Shown here one piece after another: positions 45,816 to 54,345 of a stretch of 64,000 nucleotides of DNA. The DNA is from Geminicoccus harenae (GTDB lineage: Bacteria; Pseudomonadota; Alphaproteobacteria; Geminicoccales; Geminicoccaceae). Under the pieces are notes generated by a model. The model did no database searches. It saw only the letters and a program-made list of their open reading frames with translations, and was not told where the DNA came from. Where the stretch lies: positions 1 to 64,000 of the forward strand of contig NZ_JABGCL010000009.1 in assembly GCF_019800005.1 (NCBI RefSeq), given 5' to 3'. The first letter of the stretch is position 1. The number at the start of each line of letters is the position of its first letter. The position numbers and the translations under genes were made by a program.

Positions 45816-47803
45816 TGCAGGCAGTCAACCCCCATGCCCTGCTGGGAGCAGCGGCGCAGCAGGAACAGTTCCTCACCGTCCTGCCGCGCGCCGAAGCCAT
45901 CCGGCGCTTCGAGGCAGCGCTGCCGCCGGGGCCGCTCGGCACCGAACGGGTCACCCTCGCCGACGCACGGGGGCGGGTGGCGGCGGCGCCCATCCATGCC
46001 GCCATCGACGTGCCCCCATTCGACCGCGCCCTGGTCGACGGCTTTGCCGTGCGCGCCAGCGATCTCGCCGCGGCTGGCGAGAGCACGCCGGTGGTCCTGC
46101 GGCTGAACCGGGAGGTCATCGCCTGCGGGATCGCCCCGCGCCTGGCCGTCCAGCCCGGCACCGCCACCCCGATCGCCACCGGCGGGCCGATCCCGCGCGG
46201 TGCGGATGCGGTGGTGATGATCGAGCACACCGAGCCGGCCGGGGACGACGACGCTGCGATCCTGGTGCAGCGCGCCGCCAGTCCCGGCCAGTTCCTCGCC
46301 TTTGCCGGCTCGGACATCGTGCAGGGCGAGACGCTGCTGCGCCCAGGCACGGTGATCGGTGCGCGCGAGATCGGGATGCTGGCGGCTGCGGGACGAGACG
46401 AGGTCACGGTGTTTCGGCGCCCGCGCGTGGGGGTGCTTTCCACCGGCGACGAACTGACCAGCCCGGGCAACCCACTGCGCCCGGCCGCCATCTACGACAG
46501 CAACGGCCCGATGATCGCGGCGGCGGTCGAGGAGAACGGCGGCACGGCCGTCAGCTACGGCGCCGTCCCCGACCAGGAAGCGGCACTGCGGGAATCCATC
46601 GGCCGGGCCTTTGCCGAGTGCGACATGGTCATCCTGTCGGGCGGCACCTCCAAGGGTGCGGGCGACCTGACCTACCGGCTGATCGCCGATCTCGGCCCGC
46701 CCGGCATCGTCGCCCATGGTGTGGCGCTCAAGCCCGGCAAGCCACTCTGCCTGGCAGTCTGCGCGGGCAAGCCGGTGATCGTCCTGCCAGGCTTTCCCAC
46801 CTCGGCGATGTTCACCTTCCACGACATCGTAGCCCCGGTGCTGCGCCGCCTGGCCGGCCTGCCGCCGCGGGGCGAGGCCCGCCTGCCGGCGACGGTCCCG
46901 GTCCGACTCGCTTCCGAGCTTGGCCGGACCGAGTTCGTGATGGTGTCGCTGGTCGAGCACGGCGACGGCCTGCTGGCCTACCCGGTGGGCAAGGGCTCGG
47001 GCTCGGTCACCACCTTCTCCCAGGCGGACGGCTTCATCGCGGTGGATGCGCTGGCCGAAAGCGTACCGGCCGGGACGGTGGCCGAGGTGACGCTGTTCTC
47101 CCCGCAACTCCGCATCCCGGAGCTGGTGGTCATCGGCAGCCACTGCATCGGGCTGGATGCGCTGGTCACCAGGCTCGCCGAAGCCGGCCAGACGGTCCGG
47201 CTGATGGCGGTCGGCAGCCTGGGCGGGCTGGCGGCGGCCGGGCGCGGCGAGTGCGACCTGGCGCCCATCCACCTGATGGACCCGAAGACCGGGCGCTACA
47301 ACGCGCCCTACCTGACGCCCGGGCTGGAGCTGGTCGAAGGCTGGCGGCGCATGCAGGGTGTCCTGTTCCGCAAGGGCGACCGGCGCTTTGCCGGGCAGGA
47401 ACCGGAAGCGGCCGTGGCGGCAGCACTGGCGGATCCCGGCTGCATCATGGTCAACCGCAACCAGGGTGCGGGTACCCGGATCCTGATCGACCGGCTGCTG
47501 CGTGGGCAGAGGCCGGCCGGCTACTGGAACCAGCCGCGTTCGCACCATGCGGTGGCCGCCGCGGTGGCCCAGGGCCGGGCCGACTGGGGGGTCGCCATCG
47601 CCCCGGTCGCTGAAGCGCAGGGGCTTGGCTTCATCCCGCTCGCGGAGGAGCATTACGACTTCGCGCTGGTGTCGGAGCGGCGGGACCGCCCGGCCGTGCA
47701 GGCCTTCCTGACCGCCCTCGACGATGCCGAGTTCGGCGCCGAGCTCGGCCGGCTGGGCTTCCGCCGCGCCGTGCCGGCGCCAGTCCTCACCTCCGGCCGG
47801 TAG
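45815..47803 (+). CDS. MoeA fused to a periplasmic-binding-protein-like domain
   Basis: 662 residues from the ATG at 45815, with a GTG at 45812 as an alternative. Residues 1 to about 420 form MoeA: PPFDRALVDGFAVRASD, ATGGPIPRGADAVVMIEHTE, GVLSTGDEL and SGGTSKGAGDLT (motif SGGVSVG altered), with the FPTSAMFTF C-terminal end of the domain. From about 435 a PBP-like domain begins (LVVIGSHCIGLDALVTRLAEAG), containing NRNQGAGTRILIDRLL and RADWGVAIAPVAEAQGLGFIPL. Such fusions are known in molybdenum-related proteins (COG1910-type domain). A role in delivering or sensing molybdate or tungstate for cofactor insertion is inferred. Confidence 0.9.
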   Translation: MQAVNPHALLGAAAQQEQFLTVLPRAEAIRRFEAALPPGPLGTERVTLADARGRVAAAPIHAAIDVPPFDRALVDGFAVRASDLAAAGESTPVVLRLNREVIACGIAPRLAVQPGTATPIATGGPIPRGADAVVMIEHTEPAGDDDAAILVQRAASPGQFLAFAGSDIVQGETLLRPGTVIGAREIGMLAAAGRDEVTVFRRPRVGVLSTGDELTSPGNPLRPAAIYDSNGPMIAAAVEENGGTAVSYGAVPDQEAALRESIGRAFAECDMVILSGGTSKGAGDLTYRLIADLGPPGIVAHGVALKPGKPLCLAVCAGKPVIVLPGFPTSAMFTFHDIVAPVLRRLAGLPPRGEARLPATVPVRLASELGRTEFVMVSLVEHGDGLLAYPVGKGSGSVTTFSQADGFIAVDALAESVPAGTVAEVTLFSPQLRIPELVVIGSHCIGLDALVTRLAEAGQTVRLMAVGSLGGLAAAGRGECDLAPIHLMDPKTGRYNAPYLTPGLELVEGWRRMQGVLFRKGDRRFAGQEPEAAVAAALADPGCIMVNRNQGAGTRILIDRLLRGQRPAGYWNQPRSHHAVAAAVAQGRADWGVAIAPVAEAQGLGFIPLAEEHYDFALVSERRDRPAVQAFLTALDDAEFGAELGRLGFRRAVPAPVLTSGR

Positions 47804-47814
47804 CGGGAACGCCG

Positions 47815-49065
47815 ATGGCACAGCTCACCAACGACTGCTTCGCCTTCGGCGGCGAGCTGATGCGCCTGGAAGAGGCGGTGCGGCTGATGACCGGGCGGGT
47901 GGAGACCGTCACCGGGACGGAGCTGGTCCCGCTGGAGGAAGCCGATGGGCGGGTCCTGGCCGAGGACGTGGTCGCCACCGTCGACCTGCCGCCGTTCGAC
48001 AACTCCGCGGTCGATGGCTACGCGGTGCGTCATGACGACCTGAGTGCCGAAGGGGACAGCCGCCTGCCGGTCGCCGGGCGGGTCGCCGCCGGTGCGGCGC
48101 CCGAGGGACTCGCGACCGCGGGCCAGGCGGTGCGCATCTTCACCGGCGCTCCGCTGCCGGCCGGTGCCGACACGGTCTTCATGCAGGAGGATGTCCGGGT
48201 CGAGGATGGCCTGGCCAGCCTGCCCCAGGGGCTGGCGCGCGGTGCCAACCGGCGGCTGGCCGGCGAGGACTTGCCGAAAGGCGGGAACGCCCTGCCCGCC
48301 GGACGGCGGCTGAGCGCGCGGGAGGTGGGGCTGCTGGCCGCACTCGGCCTTCCCGCCGTCCAGGTCCGGCAAAGGCTGCGCGTGGCGCTATTCTCGACCG
48401 GCAACGAGGTGGTGGCGCCGGGACAGCCTCTGGCCCCGGCCAGGCTCTATGACGCCAACCGCTTCATGCTGGGCGTCCTGCTCCGCCGGGCCGGCTGCAT
48501 CGTCACCGACCTGGGCATCCTGCCGGACACCCGACAGGCGGTAGGCCATGCCCTGGCCGGGGCGGCAGGCGGGCACGACCTGCTCCTGACCTCGGGCGGC
48601 GTGTCCGCCGGCGACGAGGACCATGTGAAGGCCGCGGTCGAGCAGGATGGCGCGCTCACCTTCTGGCGGGTCGGCATCAAGCCGGGCCGGCCGGTCGCCA
48701 TGGGGGTCGTGCGGGGGACGCCGTTCATCGGCTTGCCCGGCAACCCGGTGGCGGCCTTCGTGACCTTCAGCTTCCTGGCCCGCCCGCTGATCGCGCGGCT
48801 TAGCGGCGAGAGCCATCAGCCGCCGCTGCCGGTCCCGGTGACCTGCGGGTTCAGCCACCGCAAGAAGGCCGGCCGGCGGGAGTTCGTACGGGTGCGCCTG
48901 GCCGAGCAGGACGGCGCGGTCCTGGCGCTGAAGCATCCGCAGGACGGTGCCGGCGTGATCACCTCGCTCACCGCGACCGATGGCCTCGTGGTCCTGCCGG
49001 AGGAGGTCACCGCGGCAGCACCGGGCGACCGGGTCGGCTTCCTGCCCTACGGGGTCCTGTCCTGA
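47815..49065 (+). CDS. moeA: molybdopterin molybdenumtransferase MoeA
   Basis: 416 residues, canonical MoeA. The motifs include [15 protein letters not shown] (residues 57-71), [31 protein letters not shown] and [12 protein letters not shown], all with the expected acidic residues. The C-terminal domain ([17 protein letters not shown]) is present. The enzyme inserts molybdate (or tungstate) into MPT-AMP to form the cofactor. The ATG at 47815 is 12 nt after the stop of the fusion gene. The 3' end overlaps the convergent mobA end by 19 nt. This is the complete member of three MoeA-family genes here. Confidence 0.94.
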   Translation: MAQLTNDCFAFGGELMRLEEAVRLMTGRVETVTGTELVPLEEADGRVLAEDVVATVDLPPFDNSAVDGYAVRHDDLSAEGDSRLPVAGRVAAGAAPEGLATAGQAVRIFTGAPLPAGADTVFMQEDVRVEDGLASLPQGLARGANRRLAGEDLPKGGNALPAGRRLSAREVGLLAALGLPAVQVRQRLRVALFSTGNEVVAPGQPLAPARLYDANRFMLGVLLRRAGCIVTDLGILPDTRQAVGHALAGAAGGHDLLLTSGGVSAGDEDHVKAAVEQDGALTFWRVGIKPGRPVAMGVVRGTPFIGLPGNPVAAFVTFSFLARPLIARLSGESHQPPLPVPVTCGFSHRKKAGRREFVRVRLAEQDGAVLALKHPQDGAGVITSLTATDGLVVLPEEVTAAAPGDRVGFLPYGVLS

Positions 49066-49685
49066 CCGCCGAGCAGCCGCTCCGCCGCTGCCAGCTCGTC
49101 TGGCGTGTTCACGTTGAAGAACGGGTCGACCGGCTCACTCGGCCAGTCTGCGGGGGCAACCCCATGGCGCGCCGTCCAGCGGTCGATCTTGCGCATGTCC
49201 TCCTCGACCAGGGCGCGGCGCAGATCGTGGCGCAGCGCCACCGGCCACAGCCCGTTCACGGGATGGGTCCGCCCATCGGTGCGGGCGCAGGCGAGCGGCA
49301 TCCCGGCCAGGCTGCGCGCCGCGTGCAGCCGCTCGACATAGTCCGCCGGCAGGAAGGGCGAATCGCCGGCGACGCTGACGATCCAGCCGACGTCCGGCCG
49401 CCGCTCCACCGCCCAGTCCAGGGCCGCCAGGATGCCGGCGAGCGGTCCGGGAAAGCCCGGCAGATCGTCCGGGACCACCGGCAGGCCGGTGGCGGCGAAC
49501 CGCGCCGGGTCGCCGTTCGCGTTCAGGATCAGTTCACGGCACTGCGGCCGCAGCCGCTCGATGACATGGTCCAGCAGCGGCCGGCCGCCCAGCAGGGCCA
49601 GCGGCTTGTCGCCGCCACCCATGCGCCGGGCCAGGCCGCCCGCCAGGATGACGCCCAGGGTCGCGGGCGCTGCGGCCTCAGTCAT
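49047..49685 (-). CDS. mobA: molybdenum cofactor guanylyltransferase MobA
   Basis: 212 residues from the ATG at 49685, which overlaps the end of fdhD by 8 nt. The nucleotide-binding start [20 protein letters not shown], the [16 protein letters not shown] and the [18 protein letters not shown] motifs are typical of MobA. It transfers GMP to Mo-MPT, forming the bis-MGD cofactor that FDH requires. It is the last gene of a regulator-fdhD-mobA operon and ends inside the convergent moeA by 19 nt. Confidence 0.93.
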   Translation of the reverse strand: MTEAAAPATLGVILAGGLARRMGGGDKPLALLGGRPLLDHVIERLRPQCRELILNANGDPARFAATGLPVVPDDLPGFPGPLAGILAALDWAVERRPDVGWIVSVAGDSPFLPADYVERLHAARSLAGMPLACARTDGRTHPVNGLWPVALRHDLRRALVEEDMRKIDRWTARHGVAPADWPSEPVDPFFNVNTPDELAAAERLLGGQDRTP

Positions 49686-50559
49686 CGCCGCCCTCCCCGC
49701 GCCGGCCCTTGGCCGAGAGTCCTTCGACATAGGCCAAGTCCTGGTCGAACAGGATCCGGTCCTCGCCCGAGAGCGCCAAAAAGCGCTTGCCGCGCGCCCG
49801 GCCGATCAGGGTCAGGCCGGTCCGCCTGGCCAGCTCCACCCCCCAGGCGGTGAAGCCGGAGCGCGAGACCAGGATCGGGATGCCCATGCGCACGGTCTTG
49901 ATCACCATCTCCGAGGTCAGCCGGCCGGTCGTGTAGAAGATCTTGTCCGCCCCGCTTTGCCCGTGCCGGAACATCCAGCCGGCGATCTTGTCCACCGCGT
50001 TGTGCCGGCCGACATCCTCCATGTAGACCAGCGGCCGGTCTTCTTTCGCCAGCACGCAGCCATGGATGGCGCCGGCCTCCAGGTAGAGGGACGGTGTCGT
50101 GTTGATCGCGTGGGTCAGCCGGTAGAGCCAGGAGGTCCGCAGCCGGGTCTTCGGCAGCTCGATCCCGTCCAGCGCCTCCATCAGGTCGCCGAAGGCCGTG
50201 CCCTGCGCGCAGCCGCTGGTCTGGGTGCGCTTGCGCAGCTTGTCCTCGAAATTGGTCTGCGTCTCAGTCCGGACGACCACGACCTCCAGGTCCTCGTCAT
50301 AGTCGACCGCGGTCACCCGGTCCGCGGGCTTCAGCATGTTCTGGTTGAGCAGGTAGCCGAGCGCCAGATATTCCGGGTAGTCGTTGATCGTCATCATCGT
50401 GACGATCTCCTGGGCGTTCAGGTAGAGCGTGAGCGCCCGCTCGACCGGTACCCTCGCGTCCACCTGCTCGCCGCACTCGTTCACCCCGACGACTTGCTGG
50501 GTGAGCCGCCGGTCCGCGGGATCGGGGCGGACCAGCAGGTCGGGATTGTCCTTGATCAT
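49678..50559 (-). CDS. fdhD: formate dehydrogenase accessory sulfurtransferase FdhD
   Basis: 293 residues. The family core is visible: [21 protein letters not shown], then the loop [10 protein letters not shown] with Cys117, [16 protein letters not shown] and [28 protein letters not shown]. FdhD passes sulfur from a cysteine desulfurase to the bis-MGD cofactor of FDH. The loop has one cysteine with Gly in the second position of the C-x-x-C seen in E. coli FdhD (GCAQG), so sulfur relay may use one cysteine here. The ATG at 50559 overlaps the regulator stop (ATGA). Confidence 0.94.
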   Translation of the reverse strand: MIKDNPDLLVRPDPADRRLTQQVVGVNECGEQVDARVPVERALTLYLNAQEIVTMMTINDYPEYLALGYLLNQNMLKPADRVTAVDYDEDLEVVVVRTETQTNFEDKLRKRTQTSGCAQGTAFGDLMEALDGIELPKTRLRTSWLYRLTHAINTTPSLYLEAGAIHGCVLAKEDRPLVYMEDVGRHNAVDKIAGWMFRHGQSGADKIFYTTGRLTSEMVIKTVRMGIPILVSRSGFTAWGVELARRTGLTLIGRARGKRFLALSGEDRILFDQDLAYVEGLSAKGRRGEGGDD

Positions 50560-51566
50560 CGGCTCCGTCCGGCCTGCCCCTCGGCAGGCGCATAGCCCAG
50601 GCTGTGCTGCGACCGCTCCCGGGCCGCTTCTGTAATCTGCCCCACCAGCGGTGCAGGAACCGAGTGGTGGACAGCCAGGAAATAGGTTTCCTCGCCGAGC
50701 GGCAGGAAGTCCAGGCCGAAGCGCTCCGCACTGGCCCTGGCACCCATGCCGGCGTCGGCCGCACCGGAGGCGACCAGGGCCGCCACCGCCTGGTGGGTGA
50801 ACTCCTCCACCTCATAGCCCTGGATCGCCGCAGGCGACACGCCGGCCCGGGCGAGCAGCCGGTCCAGCCACAGGCGCGTGCCCGAATCCTTCTGGCGGTT
50901 GACGAAGCGCAGCCCGGCCCGCGCCAGATCGCCGATGGCCTGGATGCCGAGCGGATTGCCGGCCGCCAGGATCAGCCCCTGCTCCCGCCGGAACAGCGGG
51001 ATGACGGAGAGCGTCGGCTCGGCACGGAGCTGCGCCAGCGGCCCGGTTTCCGGCAGCTCCACCCCGCCGCCATGGAAGCCAGCAGCATCGACGCTGCCGG
51101 CCAGGAGCCGGCGCGCGGCCTCCAGGCTCCCGGCCACCGCCACCTCGACCCCGTCCAGCTCCGTCAGGATGTCCAGCAGCAGCGGGTCATGGCTTACTGC
51201 CAGTAACACACTTGGCCGCCGCTCCTCCGTCAGTGCGGTCAGCCGGAGCTGCAGTGCCCGCTCCTCTTCCGCCAGGAGCCCCGCCGACCGGCTGAATGCG
51301 GCCGCCAGCGCATCGCGCAGTGCGGTGCCCAGCGGGGTGAGCATGCTGCCATGCCCCTTGGTCTTCACCGCGACCGGCTGCCCGAGTGCCGCCTCGAGTT
51401 CCGCCAGCCGCCCCCAGGCCGAGCGGTAGGACAGGCCCAGCCGCAAAGCAGCGCCCCGCACCGACTGGTCAGTGGCGATTCCCTCCAGCAGCGCCATGGT
51501 GGGCCCGAGGCCGATCTGCCGCCCGCCCAGCTCGATCTGTCCTGCCAGCGTCAGGGCCACGCGCAT
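50556..51566 (-). CDS. ModE/LysR-like transcriptional regulator with PBP-like ligand domain
   Basis: 336 residues from the ATG at 51566. The N-terminal winged helix (about 10-80: IGLGPTMALLEGIATDQSVRG... LRLGLSYRSAWGRLAELEAALGQP) is of the ModE/LysR kind. The C-terminal half (about 115-320) resembles the same COG1910-type PBP domain found in the MoeA fusion (FVNRQKDSGTRLWLDRLLARAG; GAADAGMGARASAERFGLDFLPL). The DNA-binding half suggests control of the divergent tupBCA and of its own fdhD-mobA operon. The ligand is likely molybdate, tungstate or a cofactor-related compound. Confidence 0.85.
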   Translation of the reverse strand: MRVALTLAGQIELGGRQIGLGPTMALLEGIATDQSVRGAALRLGLSYRSAWGRLAELEAALGQPVAVKTKGHGSMLTPLGTALRDALAAAFSRSAGLLAEEERALQLRLTALTEERRPSVLLAVSHDPLLLDILTELDGVEVAVAGSLEAARRLLAGSVDAAGFHGGGVELPETGPLAQLRAEPTLSVIPLFRREQGLILAAGNPLGIQAIGDLARAGLRFVNRQKDSGTRLWLDRLLARAGVSPAAIQGYEVEEFTHQAVAALVASGAADAGMGARASAERFGLDFLPLGEETYFLAVHHSVPAPLVGQITEAARERSQHSLGYAPAEGQAGRSR

Positions 51567-51621
51567 ATGCAACCGCTTTCCTATTGAAGTGGCACCCGTC
51601 TCGCTATCATCTGCCTGGACC
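51567..51621. promoter_or_regulatory. divergent regulator/tupB promoter region
   Basis: Only 55 nt separate the regulator and tupB. It is AT-richer than its surroundings. For tupB, TTGAAG (51584-51589) and TATCAT (51605-51610) could be -35 and -10, but the spacer is 15 nt, shorter than ideal. A GCATATGC palindrome (51563-51570) covers the regulator's start codon. The region is a natural place for the regulator to bind; the exact site is unproven. Confidence 0.35.
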
Positions 51622-52317
51622 ATGTTGCAAAGCCTCGGCGACGCCTTCTCCATGCTCGGCGCGCTGGACCATGACGTCATGGCCATCGCGTGGCTGTCGC
51701 TGCGCGTGAGCCTGTCGGCGGTGCTGCTGGGTTCGCTCGTCGCCATCCCACTGGGCGCCCTGCTCGCGATCGTCACCTTCCCGGGGCGGCCGCTGGTGGT
51801 CGCGGTGGTCAATGCGTTCATGGGCCTGCCGCCCGTGCTGGTCGGGCTGATCGTCTACCTCCTCCTGTCGCGCTCGGGCCCGCTGGGCGCTCTCGGCCTG
51901 CTGTTCAGCCCAGGCGCCATGATCGTGGCGCAGACCGTGCTGGCGATCCCGCTGCTGGCGGCACTCACCCGGCAGATCGTGGAGGATGCCCATCGCGAGC
52001 TCGACGAGCAGCTCCGCTCGCTGCGGCTCGATGTCTGGCAGCGCATCCGGGTGCTGGTCTTCCACCTCCGCTTCTCGCTGGTGGTGGCGGTGCTGGCCGC
52101 CTTCGGCCGCGCCATCTCCGAGGTGGGTGCGGTGCTGGTCGTGGGCGGCAATATCGACGGCTACACCCGCACCATGACCACGGCGATCTCGCTGGAAACC
52201 CAGAAGGGCGACCTGCCGCTCGCCATAGCATTGGGCATCCTGCTGATCGCCATCGTGCTCGTGGTCAACGGGACGGCCTCGGCGATGCGCGCCTACACCA
52301 TGCGGCTCTACCCATGA
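51622..52317 (+). CDS. tupB: tungstate ABC transporter permease
   Basis: 231 residues with about five to six membrane helices. The permease EAA-type loop (EDAHRELDEQLRSLRLDVWQ) precedes the last helices. The sequence AAFGRAISEVGAVLVVGGNIDG and the TRTMTTAISLETQKGDLPLAIALG segment match TupB/WtpB-type permeases. It forms the membrane channel of the tungstate importer. The ATG at 51622 gives the expected length; upstream in-frame codons run into the divergent regulator gene. Its stop overlaps the tupC start by 4 nt. Confidence 0.88.
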   Translation: MLQSLGDAFSMLGALDHDVMAIAWLSLRVSLSAVLLGSLVAIPLGALLAIVTFPGRPLVVAVVNAFMGLPPVLVGLIVYLLLSRSGPLGALGLLFSPGAMIVAQTVLAIPLLAALTRQIVEDAHRELDEQLRSLRLDVWQRIRVLVFHLRFSLVVAVLAAFGRAISEVGAVLVVGGNIDGYTRTMTTAISLETQKGDLPLAIALGILLIAIVLVVNGTASAMRAYTMRLYP

Positions 52318-53045
52318 CGGCCGGGCTGCAGATCGTCCTGCGGGGCCTGTGCTTTCGGCCGAACGGCCGGACCGTGCTGGCCGGCCTCGACGCGACCATC
52401 ACCTCCCCTGGCATCACCGCCATCATCGGCCCGAACGGGGCCGGCAAGAGCGTCACCCTGCGCATGATCGACGGGCTGCTGCAGCCGGACAGCGGCACGG
52501 TCCGGTTCGGCCCGCGGCCGCCCGAGAGCATCCGGCGCAGCTTCGTCTTCCAGCGGCCGGGCCTGATCCGGGCGAGCGTGGCGCGCAACATCGCGCTGGC
52601 CCTCCTCCCGCTCCGCCTGCCCCGCGCGGAAGCGGAGCGCCGCGTCGCCACCGCCCTGGCACGGGTTGGGCTGGCGGACCGGGCCGACGATTCGGCGCAG
52701 AAGCTGTCCGGCGGCGAGCAGCAGCGGCTGGCGCTGGCCCGGGTCTGGGTGACCGACCCTGAGCTCCTGCTGCTGGACGAGCCGACGGCGAGCCTCGACC
52801 CCGGTGCGACCGAGGCGATCGAATGCCTGGTCCATTCCATGGCCAAGGCGGGCACCAAGATCGTGCTGGTGTCGCACAATATCGGCCAGGTCGCCCGGCT
52901 TGCCCGCGACGTGCTGGTGCTCTGCCAGGGCCGCGTCGTCGAGCACGGCGCCACCGGCCAGATCCTCACCATGCCCAGGACTCCCGAGGCCCGGGCCTTC
53001 CTGAAGGCGGAAATGCCATGGCAGTGCTTCGCCGCAGCCTCCTAG
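52314..53045 (+). CDS. tupC: tungstate ABC transporter ATP-binding protein
   Basis: 243 residues. Walker A GPNGAGKS (about residues 39-46), Q-loop region (VFQRPGLIRASVARNIALALL), signature LSGGEQQRLALARVW and Walker B LLLLDEPTASLD are all present, with the H-loop (VLVSHNIGQVARL). It energises uptake through TupB. It is short, with no regulatory C-terminal TOBE domain of ModC, which supports TupC over ModC. It overlaps tupA by 28 nt. Confidence 0.9.
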   Translation: MTAGLQIVLRGLCFRPNGRTVLAGLDATITSPGITAIIGPNGAGKSVTLRMIDGLLQPDSGTVRFGPRPPESIRRSFVFQRPGLIRASVARNIALALLPLRLPRAEAERRVATALARVGLADRADDSAQKLSGGEQQRLALARVWVTDPELLLLDEPTASLDPGATEAIECLVHSMAKAGTKIVLVSHNIGQVARLARDVLVLCQGRVVEHGATGQILTMPRTPEARAFLKAEMPWQCFAAAS

Positions 53046-53854
53046 CCATCGGCGTGGCCCTGCTGGGAATGGCTCCGACTCTCACCCCGGCCGCGTCGTC
53101 GATCACCGTCGCGTCCACGACCTCCACCGAGCAGTCCGGCCTGTTCGGCCATCTCCTGCCGCGCTTCACCGGGAGGACCGGCATCGAGGTCAGGGTGGTG
53201 GCCCTCGGCACCGGGCAGGCACTCGATGTCGGCCGGCGCGGCGATGCCGACGTGGTGTTCGTCCACGACCGGGCGGCGGAGGAGAAGTTCGTCGCCGAAG
53301 GGCATGGCGTGAACCGGGTGGAGGTCATGTACAACGACTTCGTCATCGCCGGCCCCAAGAGCGACCCGGCGAAAGCCGCCGGCAGCGACATCCTCCAGGC
53401 CCTGCAGCGGATCGCGGCCACGGAGCAGCCCTTCATCTCGCGCGGCGACCGCTCGGGCACCCATGCCGCCGAGCTGCGCTACTGGCAGGCGGCCGGCATC
53501 GACATCGCGGATGCCGGCGGCGACTGGTACCGGGAGATCGGCCAGGGCATGGGGCCGGCCCTCAACATGGCCTCGGCGTCCAACGCCTACGTGCTCTCCG
53601 ACCGCGGCACCTGGCTGTCCTTCAAGAACCGGGGTGAGCTCGCGATCCTGGTCGAGGGCGACCGGCGCCTGTTCAACCAGTACGGCGTCATGCTGGTGAA
53701 CCCCGAGAAGCACCCGGACGTGCAGGCGACGGAAGGCCAGGCCTTCATCGACTGGCTGGTCTCGGACGAAGGGCAGCAGGCGATCGGCGACTACCGGATC
53801 GACGGCCAGCAGCTCTTCTTCCCGAACGCGGGGGCAACCCAGATCTCGCAGTGA
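53018..53854 (+). CDS. tupA: tungstate-binding periplasmic protein
   Basis: 278 residues. A signal peptide (VLRRSLLAIGVALLGMAPTL...PAAS) precedes the mature start ITVASTTSTEQSGLFGHLLP. The TTST...SGL pattern is the oxyanion-binding signature of TupA, distinct from ModA. A later signature (FISRGDRSGTHAAELRYW) and the QYGVMLVNPEKHPDVQATEGQAFIDWL part are also typical of the family. TupA proteins bind tungstate far more tightly than molybdate in studied cases. It completes tupBCA next to the fdh/moa-type genes. The order here is B-C-A rather than the more usual A-B-C. Confidence 0.93.
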   Translation: MAVLRRSLLAIGVALLGMAPTLTPAASSITVASTTSTEQSGLFGHLLPRFTGRTGIEVRVVALGTGQALDVGRRGDADVVFVHDRAAEEKFVAEGHGVNRVEVMYNDFVIAGPKSDPAKAAGSDILQALQRIAATEQPFISRGDRSGTHAAELRYWQAAGIDIADAGGDWYREIGQGMGPALNMASASNAYVLSDRGTWLSFKNRGELAILVEGDRRLFNQYGVMLVNPEKHPDVQATEGQAFIDWLVSDEGQQAIGDYRIDGQQLFFPNAGATQISQ

Positions 53855-53917
53855 GGGCGATGCCCGCTGGCTTCTGGCTCTTCGATGTTGCTGAACCCTC
53901 CGCCTCTGCCTATCGTC

Positions 53918-54106
53918 CGGCCCGCCGACGGTTCCCCGGAAGGGGAGGCAAGAGGGAACAGGGAGCATTGGCCGAAGCAGCGGCTGATCGCGAGCCCTGG
54001 CTACCCCCGTAACTGTGCGCGGCGAGCCGATCTCCTTTCCATGGCCACTGGGCGACCGGGAAGGCCGGGGGTCGGCCACGACCCGTGAGCCAGGAGACCT
54101 GCCGAC
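53918..54106 (+). ncRNA. cobalamin (adenosylcobalamin-type) riboswitch
   Basis: The conserved elements of the B12 riboswitch occur in order. They are the GACGGTTCCCCGGAAGGGG region (from about 53927), the GAGGGAACA part (about 53953), CCCGTAACTGTG (about 54006-54017), GGCCACTGGG (about 54041-54050), and the B12 box AGCCAGGAGACCTGCC (54088-54103). It lies about 240 nt upstream of the TonB-receptor start. Bound cobalamin should lower expression of the btu operon. The leader to 54345 holds an ACGGGTACCCGT palindrome (54149-54160) that may belong to the expression platform. Confidence 0.95.
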
Positions 54107-54345
54107 GGTAGTGTCGCTTGATCCATGCCTGCGGGTGGCGGGTGTGGGACGGGTACCCGTTCGCGGCGATGCGCTGGTCGTATCGAGGGCGGGAATCCGT
54201 GCAGCGCATGGACAAGGTCATCATTGCCGCGGGCATCGCCCGCAGCGCGCAGCCGCCCTCGGACGGCCATCCACCGGCATGGATGGCCCGCTTCGCCGCT
54301 TGGTCGCCCATGCCCTCGGTTCGTCCCGATCGAGGGAATTGCTTC

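Noticed and set aside
44918-47821. 967-codon minus-strand frame over the moeA-family genes
   Set aside because: Composition-driven shadow of the two moeA-like genes.
54118-54345. Upstream extension of the TonB-receptor frame
   Set aside because: It lies in the riboswitch leader; the signal peptide begins at 54346 with a good ribosome binding site.
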